From contig NZ_CP020474.1 of the NCBI RefSeq assembly GCF_002080415.1, positions 868,001 to 932,000 on the forward strand: a stretch of DNA of 64,000 nt. The letters are read 5' to 3'. Positions 38,922-48,939 of the stretch are shown one piece after another. The notes below the pieces were generated by a model. That model worked only from the letters and a program-made list of their open reading frames with translations, made no database searches and was not told the origin of the DNA. The stretch's first letter is position 1, and every line of letters starts with the position of its first letter. The stretch is from Roseovarius mucosus. Its GTDB lineage: Bacteria > Pseudomonadota > Alphaproteobacteria > Rhodobacterales > Rhodobacteraceae. The position numbers and the translations under genes were made by a program.

Positions 38922-39389
38922 ATGACCGATACAAGCGCCCCCCGTTACAAGGCCCCAGCAGATCGCGAACTTGTGCCGCGCGTGATGATTCGCGCGATGC
39001 TGGGTCTGGTGCTGGCGGTGCTGGCGCTGGTCACTTATGCGCGCCTCACCGATGCTCCGCTGGTCGCCACCCCGCCGGACAGCGAAATCGTGCTGGAGCG
39101 CCATGTGTTCCTCAGCGGCGATATGAGCGGTGCCGCCAAGGTTCTCGATGCCAATGGCGCACTGATCGCAACGCTCTCGCCCGAAGAGGGCGGCTTTATC
39201 GCCGGCGTATCGCGCGTTCTCGACCGCGAGCGCGCCAAGCATGGCGTGCCCCTCACCGGCCCTGTCACCATCATCGCCCGCAAGGATGGCCGCCTCTCGG
39301 TCTACGACCCCTCGACCGGATGGGGTGCCGATCTGATGGGCTTTGGCCAGACCAATTCGATGGCTTTCACCAAACTTTTGACCCGCTAG
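38922..39389 (+). CDS. puhC: Photosynthetic complex assembly protein PuhC
   Basis: A 155-residue protein with one membrane helix (MLGLVLAVLALVTYARL) near the N terminus and a periplasmic domain (RHVFLSGDMSGAAKVLDANG, FIAGVSRVLDRERAKHG). Belongs to the alphaproteobacterial photosynthetic assembly family (TIGR03054); in Rhodobacter it affects RC-LH1 organisation. Lies 15 nt after puhB. Confidence 0.92.
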   Translation: MTDTSAPRYKAPADRELVPRVMIRAMLGLVLAVLALVTYARLTDAPLVATPPDSEIVLERHVFLSGDMSGAAKVLDANGALIATLSPEEGGFIAGVSRVLDRERAKHGVPLTGPVTIIARKDGRLSVYDPSTGWGADLMGFGQTNSMAFTKLLTR

Positions 39390-39404
39390 GAAAGGATCAC
39401 CACA

Positions 39405-39701
39405 ATGGGACTTCTGACACGCGAAGTTGAACGCGCCCCCTGCACGGTCGAAATCAGCCACTGTTTCGATAGCTTGCACGCGCATGTGCGTTTCAACAAC
39501 GGCACCACCGTCTATCCCGGCGACAGCGTCAAGGTGCATGGCCCCGAAATCATGGCCCCCTACGGCATGGTCGTGAGTGAGGATCGCGAGGCCACCATCA
39601 TCCGCGCCAGCGCCCTCGAACGTCTCTGGACCCGCTGGACCGGCGATTTCGAAGTGATGGAACTCTGTGAATTCTCCTTTTCCGACGAGGTGACGCTATG
39701 A
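39405..39701 (+). CDS. Small conserved protein of the puh-acsF region (98 aa)
   Basis: A 98-residue soluble protein with no membrane helix. It starts MGLLTREVERAPCTVEISHC and has a beta-rich centre (TTVYPGDSVKVHGPEIMAPY) and an acidic C terminus. GGAAAGGA precedes the ATG and the stop overlaps acsF (ATGA), so it is a real, coupled gene. I know of no function. The tight coupling to acsF suggests a partner or assembly factor of the aerobic cyclase or reaction centre, by inference only. Confidence 0.88.
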   Translation: MGLLTREVERAPCTVEISHCFDSLHAHVRFNNGTTVYPGDSVKVHGPEIMAPYGMVVSEDREATIIRASALERLWTRWTGDFEVMELCEFSFSDEVTL

Positions 39702-40822
39702 ATATCGCCGTCAAACATTCCGCCGACGCCACCACCGTCGAAGAGGGTCTGGCCATTCAAGAGGCGAATGCCAAGTTCGACAGCAAGGCCGCCACAGAAC
39801 TGGCAATGCAGAACACCCTGCTCACGCCGCGCTTTTACACCACCGATTTCGATGAGCTTGACGCGGTCGACGTCTCTTCGGTGCGCGAAGACTGGGACAA
39901 ACTGATTGATCAGATGGAGGCCGACCCCAACAAGGGCCACTTCAAGAAAAACGAAGATTGGGACCATGTCGATTGGGACGGGATGGAGCCGAAGCTCAAG
40001 AAAGAATTCATCGACTTTCTGGTCTCAAGCTGCACCGCCGAATTCTCGGGCTGCGTGCTCTACAAAGAGATGAAGCGGCGCGGCAACAACAAGGACATCA
40101 CCCAGCTCTTTCAACTCATGGCGCGCGACGAGGCCCGGCATGCCGGCTTCATCAACGACGCGCTGCGCGAAGCGGGCGTGGCGGTGAACCTCGGGTTCCT
40201 GACCCAGCAAAAGAAATACACCTATTTCCGGCCCAAGTTCATCTATTACGCCACCTATCTGAGCGAAAAGATCGGCTATGCCCGCTATATCACGATCTTT
40301 CGCCATCTCGAGGCGCATCCCGAACACCGCTTTCATCCGATTTTCAAATGGTTTCAGGAATGGTGCAACGACGAGTTCAGCCATGGCGAGGCCTTTGCGC
40401 TTCTGATGAAGACCGACCCCAAACTGACCTCCGGCAAGAATGTGCTGTGGATCAAGTTCTTCCTGACGGCGGTCTATGCGACCATGTATGTGCGCGACCA
40501 TCAGCGGCCCGCGTTTCATAACGCGCTTGGCGTTGATCCCGATTGGTATGCGCATGAGGTCTTCACCAAGACATCCGACATCAGCAAACAGATCTTCCCG
40601 ATCACCCTCGATATCGAGCATCCGCGCTGGCAAACCGGGTTGGTGAAGCTGCAAAAGGCCAATGCCGATCTGGCAGTGGCCCGCACGCAGGGCGGCCTGA
40701 GCGGGCGCTTGCGGTCGCTGGGCGCACAGATGCGCGCGGCGGCGGCCTTTGTCGGGCTCTACACCATTCCGGCGAAAAAGCACGCCTTGCCCGCTTCGAC
40801 CCGGATGGAACCGGCCTATTGA
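39698..40822 (+). CDS. acsF: Mg-protoporphyrin IX monomethyl ester oxidative cyclase (aerobic)
   Basis: A 374-residue diiron enzyme forming ring E of bacteriochlorophyll using O2. The diiron ligands lie in AEFSGCVLYKEM, ARDEARHAGFIND and CNDEFSHGEAFAL. Length and start (LLTPRFYTTDFDEL near the N terminus) fit AcsF. No bchE is in the window, so this is the only cyclase seen, consistent with an aerobic phototroph. Coupled to the 98-aa gene upstream. Confidence 0.97.
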   Translation: MNIAVKHSADATTVEEGLAIQEANAKFDSKAATELAMQNTLLTPRFYTTDFDELDAVDVSSVREDWDKLIDQMEADPNKGHFKKNEDWDHVDWDGMEPKLKKEFIDFLVSSCTAEFSGCVLYKEMKRRGNNKDITQLFQLMARDEARHAGFINDALREAGVAVNLGFLTQQKKYTYFRPKFIYYATYLSEKIGYARYITIFRHLEAHPEHRFHPIFKWFQEWCNDEFSHGEAFALLMKTDPKLTSGKNVLWIKFFLTAVYATMYVRDHQRPAFHNALGVDPDWYAHEVFTKTSDISKQIFPITLDIEHPRWQTGLVKLQKANADLAVARTQGGLSGRLRSLGAQMRAAAAFVGLYTIPAKKHALPASTRMEPAY

Positions 40823-40826
40823 CCCA

Positions 40827-40876
40827 AGTGGGGGGCCAGCCCCCCATACCCCCCGAGGTATTTAAAGCCAGATGAA
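40827..40876 (+). repeat. GC-rich palindromic intergenic repeat, copy 2 (acsF-puhE)
   Basis: The core GTGGGGGGCCAGCCCCCCAT is followed by ACCCCCCGAGGTATTT and GCCAGATGAAA, the same block order as copy 1 at 34319. It fills the acsF-puhE spacer and ends at the puhE ribosome site. Confidence 0.75.
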
Positions 40877-40885
40877 AGGACAGTC

Positions 40886-41698
40886 GTGACAAGCCCCTGG
40901 ATCGCAGCGCTGATGGCGGTTTTTCTCTGGTGGTTCGCCACCGGGGCGATCCTCATTGTCGTGCGGCTCTGCGAACGGCGGGGGGCTGCGGCACGGCGGC
41001 GGGCGGTGCTGATGGCGCTGCCCGTACTGGCACTGGGTATCTGGGGCTACGAGACGACCTTGGGGCAAACCGGCACCGGCTCGGCCTGTGGGGCATTCCT
41101 CGCGGCATTGGCGATCTGGGGTTGGATCGAGCTCAGCTTTCTCACCGGGGCGATCACCGGACCCAACCAGCGCCCCTGCCCCGCGCATATCGTCGGGTGG
41201 GAGCGGTTCATCCGCGCCTGGGGCACGGTCGCCTATCACGAAATGCTGCTGACCGGCGTGCTGATCCTGCTCTGGCTCTATGCCACCGATGCGGTCAACA
41301 CCGTTGGTCTCTGGACCTTCAGCATCCTCTATTTCGCCCGGATCAGCGCCAAGCTGAACCTCTATTTCGGCGTGCCCAAGATCAATACAGAATTCCTGCC
41401 TGCGCAACTGGCGCATCTGGCCAGCCATTTCCGCATGGCCCCCGTGGGCTGGTTCTTTCCGCTCACGGTCTCGGCTCTTAGCTTTGCAGTGGCCTGCTGG
41501 CTCGAGCGGCTGTGGTCCGCGCCCACGCCCGAGACAGCCGTTGGCTTTGCCCTGCTGGCGGCGATCACGGCGCTGGCCCTTCTCGAACACTGGTTGATGG
41601 TGCTGCCATTGCCGGATGCAAAACTCTGGCGCTGGATGCTGCCCGCGCCCAAACCCACACCTGAAAAATCAAGACCGGAGGGACATCATGGATTTTGA
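40886..41698 (+). CDS. puhE: Photosynthetic complex assembly protein PuhE
   Basis: A 270-residue polytopic membrane protein (about seven helices, for example [20 protein letters not shown] and [16 protein letters not shown]), of the TIGR03055 family, with conserved [12 protein letters not shown] and [15 protein letters not shown]. In R. capsulatus PuhE modulates bacteriochlorophyll production. Start GTG 40886 after AAAGGA. Overlaps hemA by 11 nt. Confidence 0.93.
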   Translation: MTSPWIAALMAVFLWWFATGAILIVVRLCERRGAAARRRAVLMALPVLALGIWGYETTLGQTGTGSACGAFLAALAIWGWIELSFLTGAITGPNQRPCPAHIVGWERFIRAWGTVAYHEMLLTGVLILLWLYATDAVNTVGLWTFSILYFARISAKLNLYFGVPKINTEFLPAQLAHLASHFRMAPVGWFFPLTVSALSFAVACWLERLWSAPTPETAVGFALLAAITALALLEHWLMVLPLPDAKLWRWMLPAPKPTPEKSRPEGHHGF

Positions 41699-42902
41699 TG
41701 CCATGTTCACGGCGCAACTCGACGCGCTGAAAAAGGAAGGCAATTACCGCATTTTCGCAGAGCTGGAGCGGCAATGCGGCGCCTTTCCCAAGGCCAAGAG
41801 CCATGATGCAGATGCGCCCGAAGAGGTCACGGTCTGGTGTTCCAACGACTATCTCGGCATGGGACAGCATCCCGTGGTCCGCCAAGCGATGAAAGACGCG
41901 ATCGACGCCTGCGGCACCGGCGCGGGCGGCACGCGCAATATCTCGGGCACAGCCCATCACCATCTGGTGCTGGAGCGCGAATTGGCCGATCTGCATGGCA
42001 AAGAGGCGGCGCTGCTATTCACCTCGGGCTATGTCTCGAACTGGGCCGCGCTCTCGACCCTTGGCGCGCGCCTGCCCGATGCGGTGATCCTGTCGGACGA
42101 GCTGAACCACGCCAGCATGATCGAAGGCATCCGCCACAGCCGCGCCAAAAAGGTGATCTGGCGGCATAACGACCCCGAGGATCTGGATCGCAAACTGGCC
42201 GCCCTGCCCGCCAATGCGCCCAAGATCGTCGCCTTCGAGAGCGTCTATTCCATGGATGGTGACATCAGCCCGATGGAAGAAATCGTCGAAGTGGCCGAGA
42301 AACATGGCGCGATGACCTATCTTGACGAAGTGCATGCCGTCGGCCTCTACGGCCCGCGCGGTGGTGGCGTGTCCGAGGAACGCGGCCTTGCGCATCGGAT
42401 CACCCTGATCGAGGGCACACTGGGCAAGGCCTATGGCTGCATGGGCGGCTATGTCACCGGCTCTGCCGCGATGTGCGACTTTATCCGCTCCTTCGCCAGC
42501 GGCTTTATCTTTACCACGGCCCTGCCCCCGGCAGTGGCTGCGGCGGCGACGGCCAGCATCCGCCACCTCAAGGAATCGCAAACAGAGCGGCAGGCGCAGC
42601 GCGCGCAAGTGGCGCGGTTGCGCAGCTTGCTGGACCGGGTGGGCATTCCGCATCTGGACAATGACAGCCATATCATCCCGGTGATGATCAAGGACCCGGT
42701 CAAATGCCGGATGCTGGCTGACATCCTGATGCGCGACTATGGCATCTATGTGCAGCCCATCAACTATCCCACAGTGCCCAAGGGAACCGAACGCCTGCGC
42801 TTTACCCCCGGCCCGCTGCATACCGACGCCGATCTCGACCACCTCGTGCGGGCCCTGACCGTGCTCTGGAAGCAATGCGCCCTCGCGCATGCCGTGGCGT
42901 GA
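41688..42902 (+). CDS. hemA: 5-aminolevulinate synthase
   Basis: A 404-residue PLP enzyme condensing glycine and succinyl-CoA to ALA, the first tetrapyrrole precursor (Shemin pathway). Motifs are [42 protein letters not shown] and the PLP lysine in [25 protein letters not shown] precedes ATG 41688, inside the end of puhE. The PGC-linked copy probably serves pigment synthesis; another hemA elsewhere is possible. Confidence 0.97.
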   Translation: MDFDAMFTAQLDALKKEGNYRIFAELERQCGAFPKAKSHDADAPEEVTVWCSNDYLGMGQHPVVRQAMKDAIDACGTGAGGTRNISGTAHHHLVLERELADLHGKEAALLFTSGYVSNWAALSTLGARLPDAVILSDELNHASMIEGIRHSRAKKVIWRHNDPEDLDRKLAALPANAPKIVAFESVYSMDGDISPMEEIVEVAEKHGAMTYLDEVHAVGLYGPRGGGVSEERGLAHRITLIEGTLGKAYGCMGGYVTGSAAMCDFIRSFASGFIFTTALPPAVAAAATASIRHLKESQTERQAQRAQVARLRSLLDRVGIPHLDNDSHIIPVMIKDPVKCRMLADILMRDYGIYVQPINYPTVPKGTERLRFTPGPLHTDADLDHLVRALTVLWKQCALAHAVA

Positions 42903-42928
42903 TATTTCTGGCCGTCAAACGCATAGCG

Positions 42929-42950
42929 CACGCGGTGTGACAACCGCGTG
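42929..42950 (+). terminator. Hairpin after hemA
   Basis: A perfect 8-bp stem (CACGCGGT at 42929-42936, ACCGCGTG at 42943-42950) with a 6-nt loop, 27 nt after the hemA stop. No T run, so termination is uncertain. Confidence 0.45.
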
Positions 42951-43029
42951 ATCTGCCCGCCCCGCTGATTGACCTGACCTCAAGACCGCCCACCTAATAA
43001 CGGGAAAGCGGAGGCGAGGAGGTCTCAGC

Positions 43030-43476
43030 ATGCGCAACCTTTGCGCGATTTTGATTCTTGGGCTTTTGATTCCTGGGCTGTCGGGACTTGGCACCGCGAC
43101 GCTCGCCGCCGATGCACAGCGGGGCGAGGCGCTTTTCAAGGATTGCCGGGCCTGCCATTCAATCATCGACGAGACAGAAACGCCAGTGGTGCGCGGTGGG
43201 CGCACTGGCCCCAACCTCTATGGCGTGATCGGACGGCACGCGGGCAGCGTGCCGGGCTTCAATTATTCCCGCTCGATGGTGGCGGCGGGTACATCCGGCC
43301 TACGCTGGAACGAAGAGGGCTTCGTAAGCTACATCGGCGATGCCACGGCATTTTTGCGCACCTACCTTGATGATCCGCAGGCACGCGGCAAGATGGCCTA
43401 TCAATTGCGCGATGTGCAAATGGCACAGGATGTCTGGGCCTATCTTCAGACCGTCACGCGCCCGCCTGCGCCGTAG
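43030..43476 (+). CDS. Periplasmic c-type cytochrome (c2/c551 class I)
   Basis: A 148-residue precursor with a signal peptide (AILILGLLIPGLSGLGTATLAA) and one heme site, CRACH, at ~42-46. The likely axial methionine is in GKMAYQLRD. Family features are RTGPNLYGVIGRHAGSVPGF and LDDPQARGKMAY. GAGGAGG precedes the ATG. It lies between hemA and dxs, opposite the puf operon; a role as electron donor to PufC is inferred. Its stop is 2 nt from the convergent dxs stop. Confidence 0.9.
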   Translation: MRNLCAILILGLLIPGLSGLGTATLAADAQRGEALFKDCRACHSIIDETETPVVRGGRTGPNLYGVIGRHAGSVPGFNYSRSMVAAGTSGLRWNEEGFVSYIGDATAFLRTYLDDPQARGKMAYQLRDVQMAQDVWAYLQTVTRPPAP

Positions 43477-43478
43477 AT

Positions 43479-45407
43479 TCAGCGCACCTGCCGCAATGGC
43501 ACCACTTCGGCCCGCCCTGCCACAGCGGCCCGGATCGAATGGGCGATATCCGTGGCCGACAGGCCCGCATCGGCATACATATCCGCAGGGTCCGCCTGAT
43601 CTATGAACCGATCCGGCAAGCAAAGCGTGCGCAGGATCAGCCCCTTGTCAAACGCGCCACGCCGCGCCAACTCGTGCAGAACCATGCTGCCAAAGCCCCC
43701 CATCGCCCCCTGCTCCACCGTGATCAGCGCGCGGTGATGGCCAACCAGCTGCATCAAGAGGTCTGTGTCGAGCGGTTTGGCAAAGCGGGCATCGGCCACG
43801 GTCACGGTAATCCCGTCATCCGCCACCATATCGGCCGCGACCTGACATTCAAAAAGATGCGCGCCAAAGCTGAGGATCGCCACATCGGTGCCCTCCTCGA
43901 TCACGCGGCCCTTGCCAATGGCCAGCGGCTTGCCCCGTTCTGGCAGCGCAACGCCCGTGCCGGATCCACGCGGATAGCGAAAGGCAATCGGCCCTGCATC
44001 ATGCGCGGCAGCAGTGGCGACCATATGGACCAGTTCCGCCTCATCGGCCGCCGCCATCAGGGTCATGCCCGGCAGATTGCCCAGATACCCGATGTCGAAC
44101 GCGCCCGCATGGGTGGCACCATCGGCCCCCACCAGCCCCGCGCGGTCAATGGCAAACCGCACCGGCAGCCCTTGCAGGGCCACATCATGCACAACCTGAT
44201 CATAGGCGCGTTGCAGGAAGGTAGAGTAGATCGTGCAAAACGGCTTCAATCCGCTTGCCGCCATCCCGGCGGCAAAGGTCACAGCGTGTTGCTCGGCAAT
44301 GCCCACATCGAACACCCGCGCCGGAAACCGCTCGGCCATTTTGGTCAGGCCGGTGCCATCAGGCATCGCGGCGGTCACGGCAACGATGCGATCATCGCGC
44401 GCCGCTTCATCGACCAGCGCTTGTCCGAATACGCCCGTGTAGGACGGCGCACCGGGTTTCGATTTCGCCTGAGCGCCGGTGGCCGGGTCGAATTTCGACA
44501 CGCCGTGGCCCTTGTCCGCCGCCCCCTCGGCCGGGGCATAGCCCTTACCCTTGACGGTGCAGACATGGATCAGAACCGGCCCCGTCGCCCGCGTGCGCGC
44601 TGCGCGCAGCACCGAGAGAAGCTGCCCCATGTCATGGCCATCAATCGGCCCGACATATTGAAATCCCAGCTCTTCAAACAGCGTGCCAGAGCCCGTGAGC
44701 CCCGTCACCAATTGCCGCGCGCGCTTGGCGCTTTCCCGCAACGGCGTCGGCAGCGCCGCCTCGAACCCTTCGGCGAGAGACGCCATACGCGCCAGAGGCT
44801 CGCTGGCATACATACGGCTGAGATAGGACGACATCGCCCCAACCGGCGGCGCGATACTCATTTCGTTGTCGTTGAGAATGACAAACAACCGCCGGCCCTC
44901 GGCCCCAGCGTTGTTGAGCGCCTCATAGGCCATGCCGGCGCTGATTGATCCGTCACCAATCACGGCAATCGCATCGCCCGTCGCCTGCCCCATGTCGCGC
45001 CCGACAGCAAAGCCAAGCGCGGCACTGATCGAGGTCGAGGAATGCGCCGCGCCAAACGGATCGTAGATCGACTCGCTGCGCTTGGTGAACCCCGACAACC
45101 CATCCTTTTGCCGCAGCGTGCGGATACGGTCGCGGCGGCCGGTCAAAATCTTGTGGGGATAGCATTGATGGCCCACGTCCCAGATCAGCTTGTCCATCGG
45201 CGTGCTGAACACCGCATGAATGGCCACTGTCAATTCGACCACGCCCAGAGATGATCCCAGATGCCCGCCGGTTTCCGACACGGCGGAAATCACCTCGGCG
45301 CGCAATTCATCGGCAAGGGCGGCCAATTGCCGGTCCGGCATCTGGCGCAAATCCGATGGCCCGGCGATACGGTCCAGAAGCGGTGTGTTGGGTCTGGTGT
45401 GGGTCAT
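43479..45407 (-). CDS. dxs: 1-deoxy-D-xylulose-5-phosphate synthase
   Basis: About 642 residues; thiamine-PP enzyme starting the MEP isoprenoid pathway. Motifs are [38 protein letters not shown], the TPP motif [18 protein letters not shown], and [26 protein letters not shown] precedes ATG 45407, which fixes the start. Located 88 nt after pufC, behind a hairpin. It supplies IPP/DMAPP for pigment tails and carotenoids. Confidence 0.96.
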   Translation of the reverse strand: MTHTRPNTPLLDRIAGPSDLRQMPDRQLAALADELRAEVISAVSETGGHLGSSLGVVELTVAIHAVFSTPMDKLIWDVGHQCYPHKILTGRRDRIRTLRQKDGLSGFTKRSESIYDPFGAAHSSTSISAALGFAVGRDMGQATGDAIAVIGDGSISAGMAYEALNNAGAEGRRLFVILNDNEMSIAPPVGAMSSYLSRMYASEPLARMASLAEGFEAALPTPLRESAKRARQLVTGLTGSGTLFEELGFQYVGPIDGHDMGQLLSVLRAARTRATGPVLIHVCTVKGKGYAPAEGAADKGHGVSKFDPATGAQAKSKPGAPSYTGVFGQALVDEAARDDRIVAVTAAMPDGTGLTKMAERFPARVFDVGIAEQHAVTFAAGMAASGLKPFCTIYSTFLQRAYDQVVHDVALQGLPVRFAIDRAGLVGADGATHAGAFDIGYLGNLPGMTLMAAADEAELVHMVATAAAHDAGPIAFRYPRGSGTGVALPERGKPLAIGKGRVIEEGTDVAILSFGAHLFECQVAADMVADDGITVTVADARFAKPLDTDLLMQLVGHHRALITVEQGAMGGFGSMVLHELARRGAFDKGLILRTLCLPDRFIDQADPADMYADAGLSATDIAHSIRAAVAGRAEVVPLRQVR

Positions 45408-45463
45408 GGCGGCCTCCTCCCCGGTGGCGCTGATGCCACCCGCGCGAGGGGCGGCAAAGGGCA

Positions 45464-45489
45464 ACGGGGGCGCATCATAGCGCCCCCGT
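45464..45489 (-). terminator. Strong hairpin after pufC
   Basis: A perfect 10-bp GC-rich stem (ACGGGGGCGC at 45464-45473, GCGCCCCCGT at 45480-45489) with a 6-nt loop, 6 nt after the pufC stop. Only a weak T-rich stretch follows, so it may stabilise the puf mRNA 3' end or attenuate read-through into dxs. Confidence 0.6.
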
Positions 45490-45495
45490 GCAGTG

Positions 45496-46590
45496 TCAGT
45501 TGCTGTAATCCGGCTCGCCGCTTGTCGTGGCAAGCTCGGGCCAGTCGCCGATCACATTGGTGCCTTGCAGAGGCTGCTGATATCCCTTGTGACAGGTCTT
45601 GCAGGCGGCCTTGGGCGCGTCAGCATAGACAGGTCCCAGCCGGTTTTCGGGCAAGAGACCCTCAAGCGGCACGAGATAGGTGTTGTTCAACTCCAACACC
45701 ATTTCGATCCCCAGGATTTCCGTGCCCCACTGCGGCGTGACCTGCGCCCCGTCATAGAAGGCGCGGGAATTGTGGCAGAACACACAGTTCACCCCAAGCG
45801 AATTGCTGACATAATTCATCAGCGAATAGGTCCGCTCGGCCTGCTGGATACCCGGATAATCATCCGTGCCCGGCACACCCGCCACACGGGATTCAAGATC
45901 ATGCACCTTGATGCTCTCGCCATCGAGCAGGTATTTCTCCAGCGCGTCCGAGGGCAACGAGGTGTATTGCGACTGCACGGTCACCCGGTTCTGATTGGCC
46001 GACCAACCCTCGACGGCCTCATTCACCGGGCTGATCTTGTACCAGATGTCCGAGGGCACCGGCTGACCACGGTGGCAGGTGTAACAGGTCACACCCACCT
46101 CCTTGTTGGCGTTGACGTGACCGGACCATTCCTCGTTGAGGTTCTGGGTCATGCCGATCATGACATGGCCCACAGAGGTCTGGTAATTGTCCGGGCTCTC
46201 GAAAAGATCGGGAATTCCGGTCCAGACACGCATCGCGGTCAGCAAGCGATCATAGTTCTCAACCGTGAGGTTTTCCAACCCCGGCGGCACGTTTTCACGG
46301 GCCTCACCGGCGGTCTGCTCGCCCCCTTGTGGCACAACGGGTGCCGAGGTTGAGGCAAGGAAGCTCTCGATCGAGGGATCGGGCTTGGCCAGATCCACCT
46401 TGAACTCGGGCACCGACATGCCCGTGCCGCGTGGGCCGGTCTGCATACTCTCGGTGGCATAGGGCTGGCCCCATGTCACCAAGAGAGCTGCCACAAAGAC
46501 CGCGCCGCCCACTGTGCCGATGGCCACCGCCGGACCAAAGATATTGGTCGGATTGTCACGGTTCCATTTGTCAAACCATTTGGGAAACAT
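45496..46590 (-). CDS. pufC: Reaction-centre cytochrome c subunit PufC (triheme form)
   Basis: A 364-residue membrane-anchored periplasmic cytochrome that re-reduces the special pair. N-terminal helix ~18-42 ([18 protein letters not shown]) has no lipobox cysteine, so it is likely an uncleaved anchor. Only three CxxCH motifs exist: CYTCH (169-173), CVFCH (269-273), CKTCH (330-334). The region where heme 1 normally binds (~120-135, [13 protein letters not shown]) has no cysteine. Methionine candidates for axial ligation are kept (LLTAM, VMIGM, YSLMNY). 3 nt from pufM. Confidence 0.95.
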   Translation of the reverse strand: MFPKWFDKWNRDNPTNIFGPAVAIGTVGGAVFVAALLVTWGQPYATESMQTGPRGTGMSVPEFKVDLAKPDPSIESFLASTSAPVVPQGGEQTAGEARENVPPGLENLTVENYDRLLTAMRVWTGIPDLFESPDNYQTSVGHVMIGMTQNLNEEWSGHVNANKEVGVTCYTCHRGQPVPSDIWYKISPVNEAVEGWSANQNRVTVQSQYTSLPSDALEKYLLDGESIKVHDLESRVAGVPGTDDYPGIQQAERTYSLMNYVSNSLGVNCVFCHNSRAFYDGAQVTPQWGTEILGIEMVLELNNTYLVPLEGLLPENRLGPVYADAPKAACKTCHKGYQQPLQGTNVIGDWPELATTSGEPDYSN

Positions 46591-46593
46591 GGC

Positions 46594-47583
46594 TTACTCT
46601 CCTTTTCCGATAAAGGCCTCGTAAGAGCCATAAGCCTCGTAGCCATAAGACCCGTCGTACATCGGCGCAAAGTTGTGCTCTTGTGCCCAGATGAACCAGT
46701 TGTCCACGACCGTGCCGGTCAGCAGGATGCCGATACCACCCGTGATCGGGGTGAGAACCGCAAACCACCAGGCCCAGCGGTGAATCCCCTCCATCGTCGC
46801 GTTGAACCCCATGGTCCAGCGCCAGAAGAGGGCGGCGCGCTCAGACGCCGTGCCGCGATCAACGATCTGTTCCAACTCCCGGTCGCCACCAAAGCGGGTC
46901 ACAGCCAGAATGGTCGCCCCGTGCATCGCAAAGAGCAGCACCGAGCCATAGAGGAACACGATCGAGAGACAGTGGAACGGGTTGTAGTAGAGGTTGCCGT
47001 AGCGGATCGAGAACGCCGTGGTCCAGTCAAGGTGCGGGAAGATACCGTAAGGCACCGCCTCGGACCACGACCCCATCAGGATCGGCCGGAAGAGGCCCAG
47101 CACCAGAAAGAGCCAGATGGCAGAGGCAAAGGCCCAGGCGACATGTTTGCCCATCTTGTGGCTTGCGGCCAGTTGATAGGTGCGCAACCACCAGGCACAG
47201 ACCGCCACCAGCAGAAAGAACGAGCTGATGATATACCAACCGCCATCATTGAGCGGCGGCATCGACAGCCCATGCTCCGGCCCCGGCGGCTCCAGCGCCA
47301 GCCAGAAGAGTTGGCGCAGAAACTCGGGCAAAGACCAGCCCACCTGCGCCAGCATATTGAGGCCGACGATAAAGAACCACATGAAGCCGCTGATCAGGCT
47401 GACCACACCCAGCATGCCGAGGTTGATCGGCCCGATCTGCGCGTTGCCAAGCCAACCGACGAGGGTCGAGAAGAAGGGCTTGCCGGCGCGTTCGGCCGTC
47501 AGCCGCCCGCCGGTGTCGTCCATGCCCATCTCGGGCGTGCCCTGCACCTGAACTTGGGTGAAAATGTTCTGATATTCAATCAT
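46594..47583 (-). CDS. pufM: Photosynthetic reaction centre M subunit
   Basis: A 329-residue, five-helix protein binding bacteriochlorophylls, bacteriopheophytin, QA and iron with PufL. Recognisable are the N-terminal [12 protein letters not shown], the special-pair histidine region [15 protein letters not shown] and the iron ligands within [11 protein letters not shown] and [12 protein letters not shown]. 3 nt from both pufL and pufC. Confidence 0.98.
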   Translation of the reverse strand: MIEYQNIFTQVQVQGTPEMGMDDTGGRLTAERAGKPFFSTLVGWLGNAQIGPINLGMLGVVSLISGFMWFFIVGLNMLAQVGWSLPEFLRQLFWLALEPPGPEHGLSMPPLNDGGWYIISSFFLLVAVCAWWLRTYQLAASHKMGKHVAWAFASAIWLFLVLGLFRPILMGSWSEAVPYGIFPHLDWTTAFSIRYGNLYYNPFHCLSIVFLYGSVLLFAMHGATILAVTRFGGDRELEQIVDRGTASERAALFWRWTMGFNATMEGIHRWAWWFAVLTPITGGIGILLTGTVVDNWFIWAQEHNFAPMYDGSYGYEAYGSYEAFIGKGE

Positions 47584-47586
47584 GGT

Positions 47587-48426
47587 TCACATCCCTACCT
47601 GAGAGGGCCAGATCGGCAGGTCGAGCCACCAGTTCCACCACTCGGGCCAGCCTTTGGTCCAGACCGGGCCGGAAATGATGATACAGACCGCCGAAAAGAA
47701 GACCGCATTGATCGCCAGAAGAAAGCCAACGCGGTGGATGCCCAGCGTGCCGACAGAATAGCCAATGAAGTCGCGAAAGAAGGTGTCCTCGTGATCGGGC
47801 GTCTTCATCTCTTCGCCCTTCTCGGGGTTGGCCGCCGACAGGATCAGGCCGCCATGCAGCGCCAGAGCAAAGGTGGTGGTAAAGAACAGCGTCACCGCCA
47901 GCATATGCGCCGGATTGTAGTGGAAGTGCAGATAGGCATATCCGGTATTCGAGACCCAATCGAGGTGACTGAAGATCCCATATGGAAACCCGTGCCCCCA
48001 GGCCCCCATCAGAAGCGGGCGAAAGATCACCAGCGTCACATAGGCCAGGATCGCGAAACTAAAGGCAAAGGGCACATGATAGCCCATCCCCAGTTTGCGA
48101 CAGATTTCCACCTCGCGCAGCGCCCAGCTGATAAAGGCCCCGGTGGCGCAGAAGGTGATGATTTGCCACAACCCTCCCTCCATCAGCGGTGCCAGACCAA
48201 GACCGTAGCTCAGGTCAGGTGGCGCGATGTTGATGAGCCATGGGTTGAACGTCCCCTGTTGCGACGCTCCCCAGAAAATCAGGATCGTGCCAAGGGCTGC
48301 GAAAAATGCGGTCGTGACCCCGAAGAAGCCGACATAGAAGGGCCCGACCCAAAAATCGAACAGATCGCCGCCAATCAGCGTTCCTCCGCGGACACGGTAC
48401 TTTCTTTCAAAACTGAGCAAAGCCAT
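47587..48426 (-). CDS. pufL: Photosynthetic reaction centre L subunit
   Basis: A 279-residue, five-helix reaction-centre protein. Starts [20 protein letters not shown]; special-pair and accessory chlorophyll region [20 protein letters not shown]; iron/QB histidines in [11 protein letters not shown] and [10 protein letters not shown]. Its transcript is separated from pufA by a stable hairpin. Confidence 0.98.
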   Translation of the reverse strand: MALLSFERKYRVRGGTLIGGDLFDFWVGPFYVGFFGVTTAFFAALGTILIFWGASQQGTFNPWLINIAPPDLSYGLGLAPLMEGGLWQIITFCATGAFISWALREVEICRKLGMGYHVPFAFSFAILAYVTLVIFRPLLMGAWGHGFPYGIFSHLDWVSNTGYAYLHFHYNPAHMLAVTLFFTTTFALALHGGLILSAANPEKGEEMKTPDHEDTFFRDFIGYSVGTLGIHRVGFLLAINAVFFSAVCIIISGPVWTKGWPEWWNWWLDLPIWPSQVGM

Positions 48427-48493
48427 CTCGTGGTCCCCGCGTTGTCCGGCCGTCGCGGGTGCCCGCTCAGCCGTTTCGTTTCGTTAGGTAGCC

Positions 48494-48517
48494 GCGGGCG
48501 GCGTTGGCCCCGCCCGC
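48494..48517 (-). other. pufA-pufL intercistronic RNA hairpin
   Basis: An 8-bp perfect GC stem (48494-48501 with 48510-48517, 8-nt loop) in the 113-nt pufA-pufL spacer. In Rhodobacter, a stem-loop here protects the pufBA mRNA and sets the excess of LH1 over reaction centre; the same role is inferred. Confidence 0.7.
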
Positions 48518-48539
48518 AGCGATCATTGGGACAGTGAAA

Positions 48540-48701
48540 TCACTGACCATACTTGGCAGCGGCGATTTCAAACCAGTTGAAACCGTCGGTGCTGAGCAGC
48601 ACGAGATGGATCATCGCGGCCAGAAGGAACAGGAACGCGCCCTGCGCCACGAAAACGCGGCGGGGGTCGAAAATGAGCCAGATCTTGTAGAACTTTGCCA
48701 T
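48540..48701 (-). CDS. pufA: LH1 antenna alpha polypeptide
   Basis: A 53-residue single-helix protein: [20 protein letters not shown], then a hydrophobic helix with His32 ([12 protein letters not shown]), the bacteriochlorophyll ligand, and [13 protein letters not shown] at the C terminus. A GGGGA ribosome site precedes ATG 48701. Lies 15 nt after pufB. Confidence 0.97.
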   Translation of the reverse strand: MAKFYKIWLIFDPRRVFVAQGAFLFLLAAMIHLVLLSTDGFNWFEIAAAKYGQ

Positions 48702-48716
48702 GTCTATCCCCTATCC

Positions 48717-48866
48717 TTAAAACCACGGGAACCAGATGAAGGTTGCAATGTGTGCAACCACTGCAAGTGCCGTGAACAGCCAAAGGCCACTCATGTACAC
48801 AGAATGCAGCTCCTGGGCCTGCTCGTCGGTGAGACCTGTGAACGACAGGTCAGATTTATCAGCCAT
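48717..48866 (-). CDS. pufB: LH1 antenna beta polypeptide
   Basis: A 49-residue protein: [20 protein letters not shown], His21, a single helix with the bacteriochlorophyll ligand His39 ([16 protein letters not shown]). GGAGG lies 6 nt before ATG 48866. Confidence 0.97.
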   Translation of the reverse strand: MADKSDLSFTGLTDEQAQELHSVYMSGLWLFTALAVVAHIATFIWFPWF

Positions 48867-48920
48867 GAACTTTCCTCCGGAACGTTATGCTGACGTCGCG
48901 TGCCCCGCGACCGGGTCCTT

Positions 48921-48939
48921 CGGGGCCTGCATGGCCCCG
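48921..48939 (-). other. pufQ-pufB intercistronic hairpin
   Basis: A 7-bp perfect GC stem (CGGGGCC at 48921-48927, GGCCCCG at 48933-48939) in the 124-nt pufQ-pufB spacer. Probably an RNA processing or stability element; the spacer holds no ORF. Confidence 0.5.

Noticed and set aside
45464..45495. pufX at the 3' end of puf
   Set aside because: pufM is followed directly by pufC, and the pufC-dxs gap is 88 nt with only a hairpin; no small single-helix ORF.
46675..48537. Open frame of 620 codons on the plus strand opposite pufM/pufL
   Set aside because: A codon-bias shadow of the two certain reaction-centre genes; rich in Arg/Pro/Gln/His, no recognisable domain.
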